Below the pieces are notes generated by a model. It saw only the letters and a program-made list of their open reading frames with translations. It searched no databases and was not told where the DNA came from. From Flectobacillus roseus (GTDB lineage Bacteria; Bacteroidota; Bacteroidia; Cytophagales; Spirosomataceae), in NCBI RefSeq assembly GCF_030056665.1, contig NZ_JASHIG010000079.1: 7,533 bases of DNA; one strand, given 5' to 3'. Made by a program: the position numbers and the translations under genes. Of this stretch, positions 1 to 4,573 are shown piece by piece. Every line of letters starts with the position of its first letter. Position 1 is the stretch's first letter.

Positions 1-268
1 TAGTTTTGTCTATCCACTCTCTTGCTTCTTCTATATTTGGTAGGCTGACTTGAATTCTCTCGGCTCTGTATTGTTTAGATTTGTCTCGTGATAATACACA
101 AACGCTATAATCATTATCTATTAGGTCAAGACTAATAAAACCCAAAAGTCCTCCATTGCCATTTGAATAATATTCTAATTCTTGAGAAAAATATCGAACG
201 AATGGTTCTCTTGTGAACAAAAGATAAATGTCAAATAGTTTCTTGCTAATTGGGATTGCTAATTTCAA
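1..268 (-). CDS. Unknown conserved-looking protein, N-terminal part (runs off window)
   Basis: The minus strand is open from an in-frame TAA at 281-283 to the window edge. The translation is soluble-looking and contains REPFVRYFSQELEYYS, then LLGFISLDLIDNDYSVC, then LSRDKSKQYRAERIQVSLPN. No ATG lies in frame near the beginning; the best start is TTG at 268. An ATG at about 289 is in another frame and that frame stops within about 16 codons, so an N-terminal frameshift is also possible. From memory, this mix of an 'FVRYFS' segment, an 'LDLIDNDYS' strand and an 'LSRDKSKQYRA' strand occurs in unnamed bacterial accessory proteins, but I cannot name the family. It lies directly downstream of the hairpin that ends the DUF3644 unit. 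Coding is likely; start and function are unknown. Confidence 0.6.
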   Translation of the reverse strand, partial: MKLAIPISKKLFDIYLLFTREPFVRYFSQELEYYSNGNGGLLGFISLDLIDNDYSVCVLSRDKSKQYRAERIQVSLPNIEEAREWIDKT

Positions 269-304
269 GGCGAAATGTTTTTAAAAATTGCATGTAATGG
301 AAAA

Positions 305-371
305 ATGTTTGCTAAGGGCGGGATTTAATAGCACATTTGCCAGCCTTTTCGCAAACATAATGTTGTGGGCT
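305..371 (-). repeat. Hairpin plus GTTGTGGGCT box (attC-like or terminator)
   Basis: ATGTTTGC (305-312) and GCAAACAT (351-358) form a perfect 8-bp stem. Inside it AAGG and CCTT, then GG and CC, can add imperfect pairing. Three bases beyond the stem is GTTGTGGGCT (362-371), the exact inverse of AGCCCACAAC at 1386-1395 on the other side of the DUF3644 gene. On the minus strand the order is gene stop, AGCCCACAAC, hairpin, which resembles the 3' recombination site (attC) of an integron cassette. The expected second box on the far side of the hairpin is not seen. A plain transcription terminator is the alternative. Confidence 0.45.
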
Positions 372-376
372 TGTCA

Positions 377-1367
377 TTATTTCTTCGTGTAGTGTTTTGC
401 AAATTCATCATATATTGCATTAGTGTAATAGTCTTTTCCAACTCCTTCTTGTTTAAGAGCGTCAAGGTATCTCTTTTTATGAAATTGTGGATTATTCTTC
501 AAATCACGCATTATAGAATGAAATTTTGCATTCTTAACAAAGTCCGAGAATAAGTCTTTACATTTTGACGTAACATCATCGTATGTATCTGTATATATTT
601 TACCAAAAATCGTTTCTTCTTCTAATTTGATTTTTTTGGCATTCTCATCCTCTGAAAAGTTAAGGTTTTCAGGCAATACTGTAGCTACTTGTAAAGTTGC
701 TTTTTCGCTATCTTTTGTAATTGCTGCTTTTATGTCTGCATTAGTAATCCTACTTTCATTAATCAATGATAATTTGTATTCAACTAAAATTGCATCATCA
801 ATGTTGTTCTCTATCAGTATGTTTGTTGAGGTAACTAAGCCTTTTATAAACTCTGATACCACTGGCGAAACATTATCGCTTGCAGCATTTGCAGAAAGGT
901 ATATTAAAGGTGAAACAGGTCTTTTAAATCCTATTGGTAACAAGATTAAATTATTTTCTTCTGTCAAATCAATGCCAAAATGTTCAAGAATGAACTCTGA
1001 ATAAAATTCTACTGACTTAGACGATAGCGAATAAAGAATTACATCTAGGTTCTCTTGGAAAAAGTGAATTGTACTACAACGATAAACATAGATATTTTTA
1101 ATATTTTCTGATGCTGCAAAAAAAAACGCCACCTATTGAACTTTTTACACTTTCAAGACATTCTTCGAAAGGTTTGGTTGTTCCATCTTCTTTAATGACC
1201 TTTATTTCAGGTTTGTTTTTTATCAGGTATGCCTTTAAAATCAGTTCCCAAGCATTGATAATAAGTATCGTAACCACTTCATATCTGTAAGGAAAAAGGG
1301 GTTTGTTATGAATTTCAATGGCTGAAATCATAGCATACTTTGAGTTATTTACAAGGTTGTCAATCAT
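377..1367 (-). pseudogene. DUF3644-family protein, frameshifted in a T9 tract
   Basis: Two minus-strand reading frames join into one protein. The first part starts at ATG 1367 (MIDNLVNNSKYAMISAIEI...) and continues HNKPLFPYRYEVV and INAWELILKAYLIK, which I recognise as the N-terminal signature of DUF3644 proteins. It leaves frame at a run of nine A (T9 on the coding strand) at 1118-1126 and stops at 1098. The second part continues FFAASENIKNIYVYRCSTIHF... to a TAA at 377. Removing one T gives an uninterrupted frame of exactly 330 codons (329 aa). A TTG start at 1394 is possible, but ATG 1367 fits the family start better and leaves the GTTGTGGGCT box outside the gene. The function of DUF3644 is not established. 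The break could be real inactivation, a phase-variable tract, ribosomal slippage or a sequencing error. Confidence 0.8.
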
Positions 1368-1385
1368 TCTGTTTATTTTTATGAT

Positions 1386-1395
1386 AGCCCACAAC
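1386..1395 (-). repeat. GTTGTGGGCT box upstream of the DUF3644 gene
   Basis: AGCCCACAAC on the plus strand is GTTGTGGGCT read along the gene, 18 bases before the preferred ATG. With the copy at 362-371 it forms a perfect 10-bp inverted repeat around the whole DUF3644 unit. In an integron-type cassette this would be the 5' junction. It may also be chance or a small insertion boundary. Confidence 0.45.
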
Positions 1396-1567
1396 GATTA
1401 CATAACTGCAATATAATTGAATTTTATTTCGCCTATCCAACCTATTTGTTGTATAAACGAATATTTGGCAAGAAGTAAGTGTTTTTTAACTAAAGTCAAT
1501 ATACATTATTTACCAAAGGTATATCTGTACAATAAAACCTTAACATAAAGCCTACTTTACTTGATTG
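1396..1567 (-). promoter_or_regulatory. Intergenic region; weak promoter candidate at 1514-1521
   Basis: This 172-bp AT-rich gap separates the 66-aa gene from the DUF3644 unit and holds no supportable gene. On the minus strand TACCTTTG (1514-1521) matches the Bacteroidota -7 consensus TAnnTTTG. The -33 TTTG expected 19-21 bases upstream is not present, so this is only a weak candidate for the promoter of the DUF3644 gene. Confidence 0.25.
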
Positions 1568-1768
1568 TTACCTACAATGTTCCAAAATCCAGTTATTGAG
1601 TATTTTAATATGTGATAACATTTCCATGTCTTCTTCGATGTAAGGTAGTTCCTCTGGGACATTATCAGAACCAGCAATCGTATCTTCAAGCCCGTATTGA
1701 ATTTTAAATGTACATTTTTCAAAGATTTTCAAAAACATTAACTTTTCAGCTGTGGTGAGTTTCGCCAT
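1568..1768 (-). CDS. Small hypothetical protein (66 aa)
   Basis: ATG at 1768, TAA at 1568-1570. The protein begins MAKLTTAEKLMFLKIFEKC, a mixed charged and hydrophobic helix, followed by a short acidic segment (EELPYIEEDMEMLSHIK) and ends ILNNWILEHCR. No signal peptide or membrane segment is visible, so it is probably cytoplasmic. I do not recognise a family. It stands alone, 16 bp downstream of the 65-bp inverted-repeat site at 1785-1849 and about 170 bp upstream of the DUF3644 unit. Its reading frame is clean and its start is unambiguous, but it is short and the call rests on frame and context only. Confidence 0.55.
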   Translation of the reverse strand: MAKLTTAEKLMFLKIFEKCTFKIQYGLEDTIAGSDNVPEELPYIEEDMEMLSHIKILNNWILEHCR

Positions 1769-1784
1769 CTACTGGTGAATTAAG

Positions 1785-1849
1785 TTGCTACCAATTTGCG
1801 GAGCTCTACGTTGTGGTAGCAGAGCTGATCCGTTTGAAATTGGTAGCAA
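1785..1849. repeat. 65-bp inverted-repeat site A
   Basis: TTGCTACCAATTT (1785-1797) and AAATTGGTAGCAA (1837-1849) are perfect 13-bp inverted arms. Nested inside are CGGA/TCCG and AGCTCT/AGAGCT (1802-1807 and 1821-1826), with another GGTAGC at 1815-1820, so the whole site is one long imperfect palindrome. It lies between the membrane-protein gene and the 66-aa gene. An equal-sized site with the same 10-bp outer arms lies at 3310-3374. The role is unknown: recombination site, operator or structured RNA are all possible. Confidence 0.85.
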
Positions 1850-1895
1850 GAATGAAGTAAAATAGACTAAAGTAAATACTTGGTTAGCGCTATTG

Positions 1896-2258
1896 CTATC
1901 GAAAATTCTTGCTGTGTGGAATATTCGCATTGTAGATTACCGCATATTTTATGAACCAGTATACCATAAAGAATGGAGACCAGATATAAATAGTTAGTCC
2001 TATAAAGTGCCCTATCATTTTACTTTGATTTGGATAGTCGAAAAATGATTCTATACTTTCTACTTCCACACCAGACACTCTTAAAAGCCAAATGAATGGC
2101 TCACAAACTATACCTATCATGCTTAAAAGCACCAGCATAGGCAATGGGAAAAATGTAAAGGCAATAAGTAAAATACAACCATACAGGAAAATGATTGGAG
2201 ATAATATTACTCGGAGCAATAAATTTCCTTTACTTTGGTATTCTCGCTTATCTATCAT
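1896..2258 (-). CDS. Small multi-pass membrane protein (120 aa)
   Basis: Stop TAG at 1896-1898. I prefer the ATG at 2258 (MIDKREYQ...), just downstream of the TAA of the preceding gene (2263-2265). A longer version from 2363 would add 35 residues but overlap that gene by 101 bp. After a basic N-terminus (residues 1-12) come strongly hydrophobic stretches at about 13-34 and 36-59, a polar loop with acidic residues at 62-80, and a third hydrophobic stretch at about 82-109. This suggests an inner-membrane protein with three or so spans. No catalytic motif is visible. It is the last gene of the four-gene module bracketed by the 65-bp sites and is probably translationally coupled to its neighbour. 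Possible roles such as holin-like or membrane effector cannot be told apart from sequence alone. Confidence 0.7.
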   Translation of the reverse strand: MIDKREYQSKGNLLLRVILSPIIFLYGCILLIAFTFFPLPMLVLLSMIGIVCEPFIWLLRVSGVEVESIESFFDYPNQSKMIGHFIGLTIYIWSPFFMVYWFIKYAVIYNANIPHSKNFR

Positions 2259-2262
2259 GTTA

Positions 2263-2733
2263 TTAAAAGTCCTTAAAATTTTCTTCGATAAATGATTGTT
2301 GGAAAACATCCAAGTATATTTCATCCAGTTCGTCAAACTCTCCAAATTCGTGCTTATAGCCATACTTATGGTTATTATACCAATTCTCGAAAGTCAAGGC
2401 TGTAAGTGACGGTTTCCATTTGGCTATTTCTTGGCTCAATCTAGTGTGTATGTTTTCGAATATGGGTTCACCTAGCGTAGATAGTGCATTTGAGAGCGCC
2501 ATCGCTTCATGGATTTGAAATTTCATGATACTGGCGCCATAGTCAGATTCTTTATATTCGTACTCAAAATGCGAATGAAAGAGCGAAGCTACAATCAGGC
2601 TTGGGTCAAGTATCCAAAATGATGTTGAATTCTGCTTTTTATAATAAGCCTCTAACATTCTCTTTTCACGATGAGTATAAGCCCTGAGGGCATTATACTC
2701 ATGAAAGTTTATCATTATGCCTACTCGGTTCAT
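2263..2733 (-). CDS. Hypothetical protein (156 aa)
   Basis: ATG at 2733 overlaps the TGA of the 61-aa gene as ATGA, a typical sign of translational coupling; a second in-frame ATG lies six codons later (MINFHEYN). Stop TAA at 2263-2265. The protein is soluble, rich in aromatic and acidic residues, and has no signal peptide. Segments include EYNALRAYTHREKRMLEAYY (mostly helical), FWILDPSLIVASLFHSHFEY, and an acidic C-terminus (EFGEFDELDEIYLDVFQQ). I do not recognise a family. It is sandwiched between a small SH3-like protein and a membrane protein in the module bracketed by the 65-bp sites, and the three are very likely expressed together. Confidence 0.75.
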   Translation of the reverse strand: MNRVGIMINFHEYNALRAYTHREKRMLEAYYKKQNSTSFWILDPSLIVASLFHSHFEYEYKESDYGASIMKFQIHEAMALSNALSTLGEPIFENIHTRLSQEIAKWKPSLTALTFENWYNNHKYGYKHEFGEFDELDEIYLDVFQQSFIEENFKDF

Positions 2734-2915
2734 AGGTCAATTATTTCGCAAGTGTCATCCACATAGAATATCCAATCGTCACCCGCCTCATCGGTGTAGT
2801 ACACTCTATTTCGTAGGTCATTAGCTTCGCCCACGTAAGTTCCACCAACCTGAATGTCTGAATTTGTACTTCTTTTGCCTTCAATGGCAAGTACTCTAAA
2901 TCTTACTGCGTCCAT
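2730..2915 (-). CDS. Small beta-rich protein (61 aa), possibly SH3-like
   Basis: ATG at 2915, TGA at 2730-2732 overlapping the next start. The chain is mostly short strands: VRFRVLAIEG, then VGGTYVGEAN, RVYYTDEAGDDWIFYVDDTCEIIDL. The order 'G-x-x-Y, then Y-x-D-x-x-G-x-x-x-x-F' resembles tiny SH3-like proteins common in phages and plasmids, but this is only layout similarity and no function follows. It is probably cytoplasmic. It lies 32 bp after the 102-aa gene and is coupled to the 156-aa gene downstream. Confidence 0.7.
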   Translation of the reverse strand: MDAVRFRVLAIEGKRSTNSDIQVGGTYVGEANDLRNRVYYTDEAGDDWIFYVDDTCEIIDL

Positions 2916-2947
2916 GATATTTTTGAATTGAATGTGATTGGTTATTA

Positions 2948-3256
2948 CTACTTCTTTGGTGTCAACTTATTTACAACTGTTAGAAATTTGTTGAAACCAT
3001 CGATTCCCTGTAGGAGTTCATGTATGGTTTCAGCTAGTTCTTTTTTGTCTAGATCGTTTTCTTTTTTGAGCTTCTGAAGCTCAGTTCTTAGCTTGTTGAT
3101 TTCGGACTCTTGCCTTTTGTAGGTTCGAATGATATGCTGAACTGCTTTATTTGCTGAGTGATTATACCTTTGGTTCATGACCTCATTGATGATTTCAACG
3201 ATATCCTGATTTTCTCGACTGTTCAAATCTCGAAGGTTAATGATTTTTAATTCCAT
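2948..3256 (-). CDS. Ribbon-helix-helix/coiled-coil-like protein (102 aa)
   Basis: ATG at 3256, TAG at 2948-2950. Residues 2-10 (ELKIINLRD) could be a DNA-contacting strand. Residues 17-46 hold two helices separated by RYNHSANKA, the spacing seen in ribbon-helix-helix repressors and in small plasmid and phage DNA-binding proteins. Residues 48-83 are a heptad-like, highly charged coiled coil (SEINKLRTELQKLKKEND). It would act as a dimeric or oligomeric DNA-binding or scaffold protein; this is inferred from layout, not from a recognised family. It opens the four-gene module, and a copy of TTGGTAGCAA ends one base before its ATG. That motif could be an autoregulatory operator or part of the translation start. 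Confidence 0.75.
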   Translation of the reverse strand: MELKIINLRDLNSRENQDIVEIINEVMNQRYNHSANKAVQHIIRTYKRQESEINKLRTELQKLKKENDLDKKELAETIHELLQGIDGFNKFLTVVNKLTPKK

Positions 3257-3257
3257 T

Positions 3258-3374
3258 TTGCTACCAATATTTGATTTATGAATTGCTGTTGAATGATGTT
3301 ATAATACTTTTGCTACCAAAAAGGTATCTGCAGAGTGAAAAAATGGTAGTTTTCCTGGTTTAAATTGGTAGCAA
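3258..3374. repeat. 65-bp inverted-repeat site B (3310-3374) plus a third motif copy
   Basis: TTGCTACCAA at 3310-3319 and TTGGTAGCAA at 3365-3374 form a perfect 10-bp inverted repeat spanning 65 bp, the same span as site A. A further TTGCTACCAA lies at 3258-3267, and a degenerate TGGTAG at 3344-3349. The motifs fill the intergenic space exactly: one abuts the TAG stop of the zinc-finger gene (3375) and another ends one base before the ATG of the 102-aa gene. No gene is present here. Confidence 0.85.
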
Positions 3375-3749
3375 CTAGCGGACGCTTTTTTTGAGATTAT
3401 TATGATAGGAAGCACGATGTTTTGAGTTGCAAAAAAGGCTTCCTTTTCGTTTGTCTTTTAGGTTTTCACCACAGAAGTGACATTGTCCAATTGGTGTTAG
3501 CTCTAAGTCAAGTGAGATAGTTTCTTCGTCAATGTCCTCTTGTTCTTCCTCTATTTGGTATTTGACTATGCCTTTGTCAATTAAGTGAGAAAAATCAACC
3601 CCTAGATCCAAGCAAAGAAATTGTAGCCGAATAGAATATTTTGACTTCTCGGTATTGTTAATACATCCAAGGTACTTACCGTAAGTGTGTACAAGGTCCT
3701 CACGTAGTTTGATAACTTGGCTATTCGTCAAATGACTGAAATTATCCAT
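3375..3749 (-). CDS. Zinc-finger-like protein (124 aa)
   Basis: ATG at 3749 and TAG at 3375-3377. The first 60 residues are helical (LTNSQVIKLREDLVHTYGKY, then a Cys-containing hydrophobic helix). Residues 66-83 are very acidic (EEEQEDIDEETISLDLEL). The C-terminus carries C90-x2-C93-x13-C107-x3-H111 followed by the basic tail RASYHNNLKKSVR. This matches small zinc-binding tails of the type 'CxxCG...FCSxxCRxxxxR' seen in phage and mobile-element proteins, with His in place of the fourth Cys. A DNA- or RNA-binding role is inferred. The gene overlaps the 85-aa gene by 22 bp and is the last before site B. Confidence 0.75.
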   Translation of the reverse strand: MDNFSHLTNSQVIKLREDLVHTYGKYLGCINNTEKSKYSIRLQFLCLDLGVDFSHLIDKGIVKYQIEEEQEDIDEETISLDLELTPIGQCHFCGENLKDKRKGSLFCNSKHRASYHNNLKKSVR

Positions 3750-3985
3750 TGTCCATGTTGGAGAGTTAATGTTGCTGGCTGAATGATTTTGTTCTTGCAG
3801 TCACTTTCTGAGTCCTTGAGAAAGCTCGAGTAATTTTGGGCACTCAGTCTGCTTGAAAATCTGATAATGTTACTTTGGTTTGAGAAATCGACATTAGCTT
3901 GTTGCTCCCAACGGTCTTTTAACCTGATAAAAGTGATTCCTCTAGCTTTTGTGATGATGATGTAGTTCATGTGTCTGGGGTACAT
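3728..3985 (-). CDS. Hypothetical protein (85 aa)
   Basis: Stop TGA at 3728-3730, inside the next gene. The start is ATG 3985 or, five codons later, ATG 3970 (MNYIIITKARGITFIRLKDR); both lie inside the end of the helix-turn-helix gene, giving an overlap of 29-44 bp. The protein begins with alternating hydrophobic strands, has a central serine/asparagine-rich part (FSNQSNIIRFSSRLSAQNY), and ends with TLTLQHGQWIISVI. No membrane segment or known motif is seen. The position between a regulator and a zinc-finger protein suggests the three are one co-translated unit. I do not recognise the family. Confidence 0.6.
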   Translation of the reverse strand: MYPRHMNYIIITKARGITFIRLKDRWEQQANVDFSNQSNIIRFSSRLSAQNYSSFLKDSESDCKNKIIQPATLTLQHGQWIISVI

Positions 3986-4268
3986 TTGGTTTAATTGTTC
4001 CTACAATATCCATGATGTCCATTTGGATGTTACCTTGAAACTGTTGTCTGGAAAGACCTAAGAAATCCGAAAGTCTCTTGACAATTTGCGGAGTGACATT
4101 CCTTTGTCCCCTGAGCATTTTTCGGATATTCGAATTATCTGTATTCTCTCCGTATCCAAGCTCCTCTCTGATTATGCTGTAGAGCTTTCTTCTCTCAGAA
4201 AGAGGCATTTGTTTGTATTTTCTCTTAATCTGGAGTGGAATTGTTGTAGGATTTTCAAAAGCCTTCAT
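3942..4268 (-). CDS. Helix-turn-helix DNA-binding protein (108 aa)
   Basis: ATG at 4268, TAG at 3942-3944. Residues 20-38 (MPLSERRKLYSIIREELGY) form helices leading to a probable helix-turn-helix at about 45-71 (SNIRKMLRGQRNVTPQIVKR, then LSDFLGL). The 'R-K-M-L-R-G-x-R-x-V-T...L-x-x-F-L-G-L' pattern is like Xre/Cro-type regulators. The C-terminus ends HELHHHHKS; this His run results from the overlap with the next gene's start region. Two direct copies of CGGGTCACA (coding strand) lie immediately upstream, the nearer one running into the ATG, which fits autoregulation. It sits in the middle of a tightly packed operon, so it probably controls the local genes or modulates replication. Confidence 0.8.
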   Translation of the reverse strand: MKAFENPTTIPLQIKRKYKQMPLSERRKLYSIIREELGYGENTDNSNIRKMLRGQRNVTPQIVKRLSDFLGLSRQQFQGNIQMDIMDIVGTIKPNVPQTHELHHHHKS

Positions 4269-4296
4269 GTGACCCGATATAAAGTGTTGTGACCCG
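4268..4296 (-). promoter_or_regulatory. Tandem direct repeat, probable operator of the HTH gene
   Basis: TGTGACCCG occurs at 4268-4276 and again at 4288-4296. The repeat period is exactly 20 bp, about two helical turns, so two protein dimers could bind the same face. The gene-proximal copy overlaps the A and T of the ATG of the helix-turn-helix gene. Binding here would block transcription or translation start. The binding protein is inferred from position only. Confidence 0.55.
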
Positions 4297-4300
4297 TTTT

Positions 4301-4573
4301 TTAGAGTGGTGTTGAAAAGACTAATCTTTTTGTTTCGTTGTCGAATCGTGCAATTTCTCCCAAATCTTTACCCGTTGGCTCTTTAGCGTAGATAATCGCA
4401 AGGTCAAAGCCACGAAACTTTTTTATCATATTCTCAGCGCTTTCGATGCGCTTGTTGAGATACTTATTTTGATATACTTGAATTGGCGTTCCTTTACTGG
4501 TGAGCGCAATGTTTGTCCCCGACGGCATTCTGTACTTGATATGCCATTCTGCCGTTCTGATTAATTCGTCCAT
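4301..4573 (-). CDS. Hypothetical protein (90 aa)
   Basis: ATG at 4573 lies inside the end of the winged-helix gene (13-bp overlap), so the two are probably translationally coupled. TAA at 4301-4303. The protein is basic and soluble: a first part with strands (AEWHIKYRMPSGTNIALTSK), a lysine-rich helix (NKYLNKRIESAENMIKKFRG), then DLAIIYAKEP, and a short C-terminal strand ending KRLVFSTPL. No membrane span, cysteine cluster or known catalytic motif is seen. Its constant companionship with the putative initiator suggests an accessory role in replication or maintenance, but this is context only. Confidence 0.7.
   Translation of the reverse strand: MDELIRTAEWHIKYRMPSGTNIALTSKGTPIQVYQNKYLNKRIESAENMIKKFRGFDLAIIYAKEPTGKDLGEIARFDNETKRLVFSTPL

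Noticed and set aside
627..1004. Plus-strand 125-codon frame
   Set aside because: It is antisense to the DUF3644 gene, whose minus-strand product has family-like sequence; the plus translation has no recognisable features.
1896..2363. Long 155-aa version of the membrane protein
   Set aside because: Requires a 101-bp overlap with the preceding gene; the ATG at 2258, just after that gene's stop, is the simpler start.
1785..3374. CRISPR array
   Set aside because: Only five 10-bp copies in mixed orientation and irregular spacing between clusters; no repeat-spacer periodicity.
4086..4292. Plus-strand 68-codon frame opposite the HTH gene
   Set aside because: Antisense shadow of the helix-turn-helix gene; no family-like features.
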